Shown here piece by piece: positions 1-6,991 of a stretch of 64,000 nucleotides of DNA (within the stretch, counting starts at the first letter, position 1; every line of letters starts with the position of its first letter). The DNA is from Flavimobilis massiliensis (GTDB lineage Bacteria; Actinomycetota; Actinomycetes; Actinomycetales; Cellulomonadaceae). The stretch lies in assembly GCF_900240335.1 (NCBI RefSeq), contig NZ_LT964979.1, positions 372,001-436,000 of the forward strand, written 5' to 3'. The notes under the pieces were generated by a model. The model was not told where the DNA came from. It ran no database searches and worked only from the letters and a program-made list of their open reading frames with translations. Made by a program: the position numbers and the translations under genes.

Positions 1-119
1 TCGCTCATGCATCAATGCTACCGCCTACGGGGCTAATCAAGGCGGTTCTCTCGCATTCCAGTCGCTCAGCGCCTAGTCGGTGCTTGCAACGCGAGGTTCA
101 CGCGTGTACAACTTGGCGC

Positions 120-401
120 ATGGAGATGAATCTAGGCGGTGAGCGCCTACTTCTAGCCGGCCGCGCGAGTGTCGCGGCGGAGGTTCGCGCTGAGCTCGCA
201 CGCAGCGGAAGATCCGCGGCCGACCTGACGCGTGCGACGAGTAGGTCCCAGGCCTACTGGAGTCGTCGCCTCACGGGGAAGGTCGCGATGGACACCGACG
301 ACCTCGACGAAGTCGCCAAGATCGTCGGCATCGGCGCCGATGAACTCCTGCGTAGAGCGAGAGACCACTCTGCTGCGCCGACTGCCGGGAGCCCGTCGTG
401 A
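120..401 (+). CDS. XRE-like helix-turn-helix regulator
   Basis: Small 93-aa DNA-binding protein. Residues about 10-80 form a Cro/CI-like fold: the segment SAADLTRATSRSQAYWSRRL looks like an HTH with recognition helix, followed by a helix that starts after DTDDLDEVAKI. The frame stays open upstream to position 15, but that extension is basic and low in quality, so the ATG at 120 (or 126) is chosen. Its TGA overlaps the GTG start of the next gene (GTGA, 398-401), which indicates translational coupling. It probably regulates the maintenance operon; the target is unknown. Confidence 0.6.
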   Translation: MEMNLGGERLLLAGRASVAAEVRAELARSGRSAADLTRATSRSQAYWSRRLTGKVAMDTDDLDEVAKIVGIGADELLRRARDHSAAPTAGSPS

Positions 402-1453
402 CGGGGAGGGAGCCCATCGTCGTGGTGGGTGACGCCTGGCCAGCGACTAGCCGCGAAGGTGAGGGTCCGGGCGCGGTGACTGACCTATCGGGCGAGGCTG
501 CGCGAGCCGTGACCGAAGAGGTACGCCAAGCGACCGTCCGGCTTCTCGATTCCCTCGCCGACGTAGACGAGGCCGTTGCCCGAGCCTATGACGGGCGCGC
601 ATGGCTTGCGCTGGGATATGCGAGCTGGGAGTCATACTGCGCAGCTGAGTTCTCGCAGGCGAGGCTCTGGGGAACCGTCGACGAGCGTCGAGAGCGCGTG
701 AGCGCACTGCGGACGGCGGGTCTCTCAACTCGGGCAATCGCGGCGGTGCTCGGCGTGTCGAAGGCCACGCCGGGACGCGACATCGCAGTTCTATCAGGTG
801 CCACATCTGTGGCACCTGATGCGCTCGGTGGTGGTGAAGCCACGCCTTCGACGCTGAGCCCTGCGACTCCGGGGGTTGCGGGGGTTGACGGGAAGCAGTA
901 CCGCCCGCTGCGCGCGATGCCGGAGCAGCTGCTCGAGCGCAAGCTCTCCGTCGCCGAGCTCCACTCCGACGGCTTGCGCCAGGAGGAGATCGCCGAACGC
1001 CTCGGTGTCTCCCAGGCGACGGTCTCCGCCGATCTCGCCGAGATGAGGCGCATGGCAGAGGCTGCACCCGAGCCGATCCGCGAAGCGCTGTCCAACCCGA
1101 CGCTGACTCGTGCAGAGACGATGAGCCGCCTGCAGGACCTGGTCCTGCCACGTGTGAACCTTGGGCCGATCGCAACCAGGGTCATCGCCGACGTCGCAGC
1201 GTCAACCCGCACCCTGCACCGCGACATCTACATGGACGACGCGTGGCAGGACGAGACACAGCGCCGCGCGGCAGCGACGGCCATCATCGCTGGCGGCCTC
1301 GGCGAGGTGCTCCTCCTCGCCGCTGAGCTGGCTGAGCACATCACGCGCGACGACGTCGAGCTCGAGGAGGAGCGCTGGATGCGGTTCACGCAGGCCATCG
1401 GCGACACGTCCCGAAAGCTCGCACGCGCAGCACGGGACGCACACGACCGCTGA
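398..1453 (+). CDS. Two-HTH ParB-like plasmid maintenance protein
   Basis: 351-aa protein with two visible helix-turn-helix segments, LSTRAIAAVLGVSKAT near residues 108-123 and LRQEEIAERLGVSQATVSA near 193-212. The stretch VDGKQYRPLR between them resembles the DGK-Y motif of ParB-like and phage regulator proteins. A likely role is partition or replication control, acting on DNA; this is inferred from the motifs and position beside other maintenance genes. The GTG start overlaps the preceding stop. The coding sequence holds a perfect 13-bp inverted repeat at 793-820 that could be a binding site. No ParA is seen in the window. Confidence 0.55.
   Translation: MTGREPIVVVGDAWPATSREGEGPGAVTDLSGEAARAVTEEVRQATVRLLDSLADVDEAVARAYDGRAWLALGYASWESYCAAEFSQARLWGTVDERRERVSALRTAGLSTRAIAAVLGVSKATPGRDIAVLSGATSVAPDALGGGEATPSTLSPATPGVAGVDGKQYRPLRAMPEQLLERKLSVAELHSDGLRQEEIAERLGVSQATVSADLAEMRRMAEAAPEPIREALSNPTLTRAETMSRLQDLVLPRVNLGPIATRVIADVAASTRTLHRDIYMDDAWQDETQRRAAATAIIAGGLGEVLLLAAELAEHITRDDVELEEERWMRFTQAIGDTSRKLARAARDAHDR
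793..820. repeat. Inverted repeat inside ParB-like gene
   Basis: Two perfect 13-bp arms (793-805 ATCAGGTGCCACA and 808-820, its complement) are separated by 2 nt. It lies inside the coding region between the two HTH domains. It may be an operator or centromere-like site for this protein or the neighbouring XRE regulator, or an RNA hairpin. Function is not shown by sequence alone. Confidence 0.5.
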
Positions 1454-1483
1454 CCTCGGCCCCACAGGGAAAGGGACCCCATC

Positions 1484-2476
1484 ATGACCAGCACGACCCC
1501 GCTCCTCTCGCCTCGCGCGCACGCCCGGATCCGGGCAGTCTCCACGCTCACAACGATCCTCGTCGCGCTGGCCGCCGCGGTGCTCTCCTGGCACGGCCTG
1601 ACGCTGCTTGGGCACCAGGCCGGCTTCGGGCAGCTCTCGGTGCTGCTGCCGATCGTCATCGACGGGGCGATGGTCGGCGGCGCGGTGCACGTCCTGCACG
1701 CCTCGCTCACGGGAGTCTCCACCCGCTGGGGCTGGGGCATGACGCTGGTCGGTGTGGCGATCTCCACCTGGGGCAACGTCGCGAGTGCACCTCAGTCGGG
1801 GATCTCCGCGGGCATCGTCCACGCGGTGCCGCCGCTCGCGCTGGCCGCGATGGTCGAGGCCACCATGCGCATCATCCGCCACGGGATCACCGTCGGCGCC
1901 GCAGCGCAGACGTCGACGTCGTCGAGCACCTCTACATCCGCAGCGACCGTCCCGACGGGCCAGCGCCCTGCACCGACGCCGGTGCCGCCGACTCCGCCCG
2001 CGCCCGCCTCCAGTCCGGCTCCCAGCAAACCGCGCGCCTCCGAGCTCGCAGCGACGGCGTCGAGCGCACGGGTGACGCCGGCGGCAGAGGGCGCTGGGGT
2101 GCGGCCGACGACGCCGACGCTGCCTACCGAGCCCGTCCCGGAGCCCGTGCGTCGCGAGGTCGCCCCTCCCCCCGCGCTCGCGCGGCGGGAGCCTTCGTCC
2201 ATGCGCCCCGCGACTGCCGCGCCCCCGCCGGTCGGCCTGCGCGCCGTGCCGACCCCGACGCTGCCCGCCGAGCTCGAAGACCTGGCCGCATGGGTGCGTG
2301 CGGAGATCTCCGCCGGGCAGACCGCCTCGGCACAGCGCGCCGTCGACGCCGGCATCGCCGCCTCCCTGTCCACGGCCAAGCGTCGCCTGCGCGCTCTGCG
2401 CGACCTCGACGCTGCGGCCTTCGAGGCGGTGCCTGTCGCGCGGGACGAGCCGCAGGTCCGGGTGGCGGGGGCGTGA
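1484..2476 (+). CDS. DUF2637 membrane protein
   Basis: 330-aa protein. Residues about 20-125 contain several hydrophobic helices with the DUF2637 pattern (LSWHGL, GFGQLSVLLPIVIDG, WGWGMTLVG, HAVPPLALAAMVEA). Residues about 140-260 are a Pro/Ala/Thr-rich linker, and 262-310 (AWVRAEISAGQTASAQ onward) look like a small DNA-binding helical domain. DUF2637 proteins are common on actinomycete conjugative plasmids near replication and spread functions; the molecular role is not established. A ribosome-binding site-like AGGGAAAGGG precedes the ATG. Its TGA overlaps a GTG of the next gene. Confidence 0.7.
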   Translation: MTSTTPLLSPRAHARIRAVSTLTTILVALAAAVLSWHGLTLLGHQAGFGQLSVLLPIVIDGAMVGGAVHVLHASLTGVSTRWGWGMTLVGVAISTWGNVASAPQSGISAGIVHAVPPLALAAMVEATMRIIRHGITVGAAAQTSTSSSTSTSAATVPTGQRPAPTPVPPTPPAPASSPAPSKPRASELAATASSARVTPAAEGAGVRPTTPTLPTEPVPEPVRREVAPPPALARREPSSMRPATAAPPPVGLRAVPTPTLPAELEDLAAWVRAEISAGQTASAQRAVDAGIAASLSTAKRRLRALRDLDAAAFEAVPVARDEPQVRVAGA

Positions 2477-3063
2477 CCATGACCCTGCCCGAGACGACAC
2501 AGCCTCCGAGCGTCGACGAGCCCGAGCCGTTGTCGCTGGCCGACTACGGCATCGGCGAGGCAGAGTGGGCTGAGGCCGTCGCCCTGGCGCAGCGCGCTGT
2601 GCGTCGGAAGATGTTCTCGATGGGCCGCGGCTATCGCGCCGAGGACGCCGTGGCCCTGGTGCCCTCGGAACTGTGGTGGTCCCTGCCCCGCTGGGCCACT
2701 ACATCCCCTCGCCCGGCGCTGGCCGCCTGGGCCCGCTCGCATGCCTCCTCCCGCAACACGATCTCTCGCTGGGAGCGCGAGGAGGATCCCCTGCGCGCCC
2801 CGGGTGACATGGCCATGGTCCTGCTCGACGCGCTGCCGGCCGACGGCCTCGTCATGGACGCTCACCCGGTCCGGCGCGGCTCGCAGGATGCGAGCGCGAT
2901 CGTCCACGAGCTGCGCGAGCGTGTCCTGTCCCAGCCCGGCGGAGCCGCACGGTGGGACTGGATCGTCGCCAACGTCGAGCACGGGAGCCGCGGCAGACGT
3001 GCGCGCGCGGCCGCGCTCGCCGTCCTGCACGACATGGCCCGCGATCGCCAGGCTGATCGATGA
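2473..3063 (+). CDS. Unknown cytoplasmic protein
   Basis: 196-aa protein of unknown function. The start is the GTG at 2473, which overlaps the DUF2637 stop (GTGA); an in-frame ATG follows at 2479. It is acidic at the N terminus, then helical and Arg-rich (QRAVRRKMFSMGRGYRAEDA, residues about 40-60), with a basic C terminus. The helical part is faintly like a sigma factor region 2, but too weak to call. Its TGA overlaps an ATG at 3060 that opens a repetitive ORF. Confidence 0.5.
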   Translation: MTMTLPETTQPPSVDEPEPLSLADYGIGEAEWAEAVALAQRAVRRKMFSMGRGYRAEDAVALVPSELWWSLPRWATTSPRPALAAWARSHASSRNTISRWEREEDPLRAPGDMAMVLLDALPADGLVMDAHPVRRGSQDASAIVHELRERVLSQPGGAARWDWIVANVEHGSRGRRARAAALAVLHDMARDRQADR

Positions 3064-3335
3064 GAGCCGCGTCTGACATGGACCGGCCCATGGCGGCGGT
3101 CCGGCTCACGGCCCACGTCGGCGGTCCGGCTCACGGCCCACGGCCCACGGCTCACGGTCCGGCTCACGGCTCACGGCGGTGGACCGGCTCACGACGTCGG
3201 CTCACGACGGTGGACCGGCCCACGGCCCACGTCGGCGGTCCGGCTCGCGAGGGCGGTCCAGCTCACGGTCCACGGCTCACGCGGTCCGGCTCTCCCCGCC
3301 CGAACTTCCTCCCCTCGACCAGACAGGACATCTGA
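3060..3335 (+). CDS. Doubtful ORF made of repeats
   Basis: A 91-aa ORF starts at an ATG overlapping the preceding stop (ATGA). Its product is almost entirely iterations of AHGP/VGGPA-like units with many Arg, Pro and His, because the DNA is a repeat block. The coupling suggests it may be translated, but the biased composition suggests the DNA repeats themselves matter. Treat as unproven. Confidence 0.2.
   Translation: MRAASDMDRPMAAVRLTAHVGGPAHGPRPTAHGPAHGSRRWTGSRRRLTTVDRPTAHVGGPAREGGPAHGPRLTRSGSPRPNFLPSTRQDI
3079..3297. repeat. Degenerate GC-rich tandem repeat block
   Basis: A noncoding-looking stretch built from variants of GGTCCGGCTCACGGCCCACG. Two exact 23-bp copies lie at 3095-3117 and 3120-3142, a 25-bp period, followed by shorter degenerate units of CTCACGG and CCCACG up to about 3297. 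Location between maintenance genes and the replication gene fits a centromere, iteron or transfer-origin role, but nothing decides between these. It may also be an unstable expansion. Confidence 0.65.
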
Positions 3336-3361
3336 CATGAGCACCGACCCTGGCGCTGCTC

Positions 3362-3487
3362 GTGCGCGTCTGCGCCGGCACCGTCTGGGACCAGTCCCCG
3401 GCCGACCCCGCACACGTCCTGGACACGATCGCGCCGGCCTACCGGTGTTCCAGCGGCGGCACCCCAGTGGGGCCGGACCGCGGATGA
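3362..3487 (+). CDS. Possible small or broken ORF
   Basis: From a GTG at 3362 a 41-aa reading frame has natural-looking composition (VRVCAGTVWDQSP, then DPAHVLDTIAPAY) and ends with TGA at 3485-3487. An ATG at 3337 with an upstream TGACATG context is in a different frame, so the gene may be frameshifted or a remnant. No family recognised. It lies just upstream of the replication gene. Confidence 0.25.
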   Translation: MRVCAGTVWDQSPADPAHVLDTIAPAYRCSSGGTPVGPDRG

Positions 3488-3518
3488 GCCCTCACCCGCA
3501 CACCAAGGAGCCCTCCTC

Positions 3519-4742
3519 GTGAGCATCGAAGCGATGAACTGGGTCTGGTCGAGCCTCAAGGCCCTCAACCCCTCCCAGACTCTCCTCATGCTGGCCCTAG
3601 CCGACCACGTCGACGAGGACGGCATCTGCTGGCCCTCCCAAGCGCTCCTCTCGGAGAAGAGCCGTATGGACGCCCGCTCCGTCCGACGTAACCTCACGAC
3701 GTTGGCCGAACTCGGCCTCGTCACCGTAGAGCGCACCTCCCGCACCCGGGGGGAGAGCCTCAACCGCTACCGGCTCGACCTGAGCCTGGAGTACGTGCGC
3801 GACGAGGACGGGACCGCGCGCGTCACCCTTCGCGGCGCCGGCGCGCAGACGCCGAGCGCGCGTCCTGGCTGGTCGGGCCCGACCGGACAGAATGACCGGT
3901 TGGACAACTCGCCCGAATCTGACGCTGTGGCCCTGGAGCGTTCTCCCAGGTCAGTCCCGACCGGACAGATTGTCCGCTCGGACAACCCGGACGAGACGCT
4001 CTCTGTGGATAGCCCGCGTTTGCGCAGGTCAGAGCCGACCGGTCATTCTGTCCGGTCGGACAAGGCGAACAAGGCCTTCCCTGTGGATAACTCAGGTGAG
4101 GGGGCTTCCCAACCGGACGCTGGCGTCCGGTTCGAACCGGACGCCAGCGTCCGGTCCCTTCTTTGTGGGGTCTTTAACCATCAGGAAGAACCACCACCAG
4201 CAACGCCCGCGACGGTGACGGCACCGGTGCCAGCCGCTGACGCGACCGGTGCTGCTGGTGGAGGAGCCCACCCCACGACGGCCGACGTCGACGTCGAGCG
4301 CGCCGCGGTCCGCGAGGTCCGGGCCGCGTTGCCTGCGGCGCTCGGCACCCGGCTGAGCGTTGGCCCGCTCATCGTGGCGCTGCGCCCGCTGCTGGCGGCT
4401 GGCTGGAGCCGCGCGGACGTGGTGGCACGCCTCGAGGCCCGATCGTGGGCCGACGCCGGTCCGGGCCTGGTGATCTCCGTGCTGCGGGACCTGGCCGTCG
4501 AGGGACCGCCCCTCCCGGCACCGGCCCCGGTCCGGGTGCGGCGGTGCGAGGAGCACTCGACGTTCGATGCGTCCTCGTGCCCGCCGTGCCTGAGCGAGAT
4601 CAAGCTCGGGGACCGGCGCAGGGAGGACCTCGGGCGCGCCCTTGCGCCGCTGGGCCGCTCGAGCTCTCCGACCACGCACGCCGAGGCTGCACGCGCCCAC
4701 CTGCGCGACGCCGGCTTCGCCGGGAGCGCGGGACGCAGATGA
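3519..4742 (+). CDS. Winged-helix replication initiator-like protein
   Basis: 407-aa protein. Residues 1-90 (MSIEAMNWVWSSLKAL, then DEDGICWPSQALLSEKSRMD and SVRRNLTTLAELGLVTVE) form a winged-helix HTH_36-type domain typical of plasmid and phage replication initiators. Residues 121-198 are three tandem 26-aa repeats that each begin PTG. A Thr/Pro/Ala linker follows, then a C-terminal helical domain with Cys/His residues (CEEHSTFDASSCPPCLSE, near residue 342). The GTG start has AAGGAG upstream. The repeats coincide with DnaA-box-like sites and a palindrome, so the gene probably contains its own origin. Role as Rep is inferred. Confidence 0.6.
   Translation: MSIEAMNWVWSSLKALNPSQTLLMLALADHVDEDGICWPSQALLSEKSRMDARSVRRNLTTLAELGLVTVERTSRTRGESLNRYRLDLSLEYVRDEDGTARVTLRGAGAQTPSARPGWSGPTGQNDRLDNSPESDAVALERSPRSVPTGQIVRSDNPDETLSVDSPRLRRSEPTGHSVRSDKANKAFPVDNSGEGASQPDAGVRFEPDASVRSLLCGVFNHQEEPPPATPATVTAPVPAADATGAAGGGAHPTTADVDVERAAVREVRAALPAALGTRLSVGPLIVALRPLLAAGWSRADVVARLEARSWADAGPGLVISVLRDLAVEGPPLPAPAPVRVRRCEEHSTFDASSCPPCLSEIKLGDRRREDLGRALAPLGRSSSPTTHAEAARAHLRDAGFAGSAGRR
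3879..4155. other. Candidate replication origin inside rep gene
   Basis: Three units with an exact 78-bp period start at 3879, 3957 and 4035, each opening with CCGACCGG and carrying a GGACAA element. At the same offset each has TGTGG: 3926 (TGTGGCCCT), 4004 (TGTGGATAG) and 4082 (TGTGGATAA, which is a perfect DnaA box TTATCCACA on the minus strand). Next comes a perfect 44-bp palindrome at 4112-4155, then a less GC-rich run near 4157-4190. Iterons, DnaA box and palindrome together are the architecture of a theta-type origin; location within the initiator gene is known for RepA_N plasmids. Confidence 0.55.
4112..4155. repeat. Perfect 44-bp palindrome
   Basis: The sequence from ACCGGACGCTGG to its exact complement is centred on TTCGAA at 4131-4136 and has no spacer or mismatch. 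Each half itself contains a shorter palindrome (GGACGCTGGCGTCC). It is within the initiator coding region, encoding DAGVRFEPDASVRS. A dimeric initiator site or a cruciform-forming origin element is the likely function. Confidence 0.8.
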
Positions 4743-4792
4743 CCGCCGACCGCACACCCCGACCCGATCCCCGATCGCCCCTAGGAGTACCA

Positions 4793-5038
4793 ATGAAGCG
4801 CATGCTCGCCCTTGCCACCGCGGCAGTCTTGACCCTGACCGGATGCGACCTCGGCCTGGCTGCCGAGCCCGTAGCGGACGATGGGCCTCCGGACGCCGTC
4901 GTTTGCGAAGTGTGGGCGGAACAGTCCCGTGACCGAGCGGCGTACGTGCACTCGCGCTCTGCACCGTCCGGTAGATGTCTCGCCCTCGCAGTACACCTCA
5001 CCGCGCACGCCGCGGTCGTACCTCGCGGCGAGAACTGA
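4793..5038 (+). CDS. Small predicted lipoprotein
   Basis: 81-aa protein with a lipoprotein signal peptide: MKRMLALATAAVLTLTGC with lipobox LTGC, lipidated Cys at residue 18. The mature part is only about 60 residues with one conserved-looking segment (AVVCEVWAEQSRDRAAYVH). The ATG at 4793 has AGGAG upstream and a proper signal peptide; an in-frame ATG at 4739 overlaps the rep stop but would bury the signal. Function unknown. The C terminus is unusual and could be truncated. Confidence 0.5.
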   Translation: MKRMLALATAAVLTLTGCDLGLAAEPVADDGPPDAVVCEVWAEQSRDRAAYVHSRSAPSGRCLALAVHLTAHAAVVPRGEN

Positions 5039-5075
5039 TGCGGCGACCCGCGTGCTCCAAGCGGTGTCCACGGGG

Positions 5076-5633
5076 CTACCCTCGCGGTTGCCGGCGCAGA
5101 CGGAAGCCCCAGCGATGGTTGACGAGTGGGGAAGCGGGCTGCGGGGGCTGCGTCTGCGCGAGCAACTCGATGCGCTCGTCGTACCGCCGGAGACGCTCGG
5201 CCCAGACCTGATCGGCAACGACGTTCTCCCGGTGTTGGAGACCCGTGATGATCGCGATAGTGCCAGCGATGACAACCGCAGCGATGGGGCCGAACGGCGC
5301 CAGTGCCTCCCACCCGCCGAGCGATCCGGCGAGCAGTACCGCCGTGGTTGTCGCGAAGACGGTAGCCACCCATGTGAGGGCGCCCGACGTGCTTGCGTGG
5401 GCGGCGGCGCAGGCCGCCGCTCGAGAACGTTGTGCGCGCGCGACGTCCACGGATTGGAGGGCGCTGGGGACGATCAGGCTGCGCGAGTTGCTCGGGTCTT
5501 CGGCGCGCTCAGGGATTGTGCTTCTATCGCGGCTCTTTGCGAATGAGACGAGCGGGTACTCCCACTGACCTCGCGCTTCGTCGAGGTGGTATTCGATCTC
5601 GTCGATCAACCGGGGCATCTTCTTTTTGGCCAT
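5076..5633 (-). CDS. Two-TM membrane protein of unknown function
   Basis: 185-aa protein encoded opposite to its neighbours. The start is taken at MAKKKMPRLIDEIEYHLDEA; the ORF extends 32 codons further upstream without a convincing start. Residues 1-80 are a charged cytoplasmic part, 84-104 and 112-131 are two hydrophobic helices, and 135-185 is a helical, basic tail. The layout resembles small SLATT-like membrane proteins found with defence genes, but no family motif can be confirmed. It is convergent with the lipoprotein gene, 37 bp away. Confidence 0.55.
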   Translation of the reverse strand: MAKKKMPRLIDEIEYHLDEARGQWEYPLVSFAKSRDRSTIPERAEDPSNSRSLIVPSALQSVDVARAQRSRAAACAAAHASTSGALTWVATVFATTTAVLLAGSLGGWEALAPFGPIAAVVIAGTIAIITGLQHRENVVADQVWAERLRRYDERIELLAQTQPPQPASPLVNHRWGFRLRRQPRG

Positions 5634-5740
5634 GGACGAAGTGTGCCCGACATGGCTGATCGGTGGGCACGGGTCGGTTCGCGAGGCAGCTCCTCGGGGC
5701 GTGAAGAGGTGACCCCCTCGCCACGCCACCGGGAGCGCCC

Positions 5741-6334
5741 ATGGACTTCGCCGACCTCGCCGACCTCACCCAGCGTCGCGTGCTCTACGAGATGGTCTGG
5801 GACGCGGGCTTCGCGCGCGAGGTCTACCCGCGCACGAGCCCGGCCGACTTCGGGATGCGCGCGGGCCTAGCCGCGCTGCTGGCCACCCACGACCGCACCC
5901 ATCCAGCCCCGGCACGAGCGGCCGAGCGCGTCGAGGCAGTCCTTGGCCGCCTCCAGCGCGCCGCGGTCGCCGCGGAGGACTACCGCCGACAGGTTGCCGC
6001 CTGGCGCGCCGAGGGCATGCCGGGCGGAATGGCTCCGCCCACACCGATGAGGGACGAGCCGCGGTGGTTCATGGTGACTGCCGCAGCTCGCGGGTTGGCT
6101 GAGGGCTGGATCTGGGACGTCGTGGCTCCATTGGACGCGCTGGCGGATATCGACGTCCGTGACGCGCTCGCGCACGTGCAGGCGAACGCCCCGCTGCGCG
6201 CGGCCCCGACCCTCTGGCGTGAGGGGCACTCGCTCATCACCCACGGCGGCAGCGGGCCGGCGCCCCTCGAGCCCGCGTTCAGCTACGAGCGGCCCGACCC
6301 GGGCGACCCCTACCTCGACGAGCCCGGGCTCTAA
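5741..6334 (+). CDS. Unknown helical protein
   Basis: 197-aa protein without signal peptide or membrane segment. It is Ala/Arg/Glu-rich and helical to about residue 95 (RAAERVEAVLGRLQRAAVAAEDYRRQ as a helix), then a Trp-containing region (RWFMVTAAARGLAEGWIWDVV). No family recognised. GGGAG stands 6 nt before the ATG. A strong hairpin follows the stop. Confidence 0.5.
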   Translation: MDFADLADLTQRRVLYEMVWDAGFAREVYPRTSPADFGMRAGLAALLATHDRTHPAPARAAERVEAVLGRLQRAAVAAEDYRRQVAAWRAEGMPGGMAPPTPMRDEPRWFMVTAAARGLAEGWIWDVVAPLDALADIDVRDALAHVQANAPLRAAPTLWREGHSLITHGGSGPAPLEPAFSYERPDPGDPYLDEPGL

Positions 6335-6341
6335 GACAGGT

Positions 6342-6380
6342 CCGGCCCCGGAGGTGTCAGGGAACACCGTCCGGGGCCGG
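6342..6380 (+). terminator. Hairpin terminator
   Basis: An 11-bp perfect stem (6342-6352 CCGGCCCCGGA with 6370-6380) encloses a 17-nt loop that holds a further 4-bp stem. It lies 8 nt after the stop of the preceding gene. There is no T run, as usual in very GC-rich actinobacteria. Confidence 0.6.
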
Positions 6381-6535
6381 GGACCGCGCGGGGGAGCGGC
6401 CCGGTCGCCCACAGGGAAGAGCGACACCTCCCTACGCGCCCGACCGACGCCTCGGGGGTGCGTCGATCAAGCCCGCTGCGACCGGGGTCGCGTGCGCGTA
6501 GGGGAGCACCAGCCTACGACCGACAGGGGAGATTC

Positions 6536-6991
6536 ATGACCATAGTGGAGCGCTCGTGCGGACACGAGACCAATATCAGCCTCGAGGGGCTCAAGCCCTT
6601 CGAGCGCGAGGGGAAGCTGGAGTGGGCGGCGCGCTCGAAGTGCCCGGCGTGCGACCCGAAGATGCGCAAGCGGGACGCCGAGCGCCGGCAGAACGAGCTC
6701 GCCGACGCGCGTGAACGTGAGAGCCGGATGGGCCTGGACCCGCTGCGGGGCTCGGCCAAGCAGGTGGACTGGGCAACCCGGGTGCGCGTGGAGCTGCTCG
6801 AGGCGGCCTTCGAAGAACTCGACCTCGAGGAGGCCGAGTTCAACTCCCAGGTCGCGGGCCCCGCCTCTCAGGTCGACGCCGCCAGATGGTGGATCGACAA
6901 CCGCGAGCTGGCTCCTGCGGAGCTGCCCTCTGCGCTGGCCGGGGCGTTGGGAGAAGACGCCTCCGCGGGCACCGAGAATCCGTTCGCCTGA
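6536..6991 (+). CDS. Zinc-ribbon-like small protein
   Basis: 151-aa protein. The N terminus has a CGH (residues 8-10) and CPAC (37-40), a pattern that suits a small zinc site, followed by a basic helical segment (KMRKRDAERRQNELADARER) and an acidic helix. Start ATG at 6536 with CAGGGGAG upstream. Its TGA overlaps the ATG of the cell-wall hydrolase, so it heads the secretion operon. Function unknown; a regulatory or DNA-binding role is possible. Confidence 0.5.
   Translation: MTIVERSCGHETNISLEGLKPFEREGKLEWAARSKCPACDPKMRKRDAERRQNELADARERESRMGLDPLRGSAKQVDWATRVRVELLEAAFEELDLEEAEFNSQVAGPASQVDAARWWIDNRELAPAELPSALAGALGEDASAGTENPFA

Noticed and set aside
447..1227. Minus-strand ORFs opposite the ParB-like gene
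   Set aside because: Shadows with Arg/Ser-rich composition and no start signals.
3079..3297. CRISPR-like array
   Set aside because: Units are contiguous and degenerate with no unique spacers; no cas genes in the window.
3879..4112. Purely protein-level repeat with no DNA role
   Set aside because: DnaA-box-like sequences recur at the same offset and a perfect DNA palindrome follows, which protein constraint does not require.
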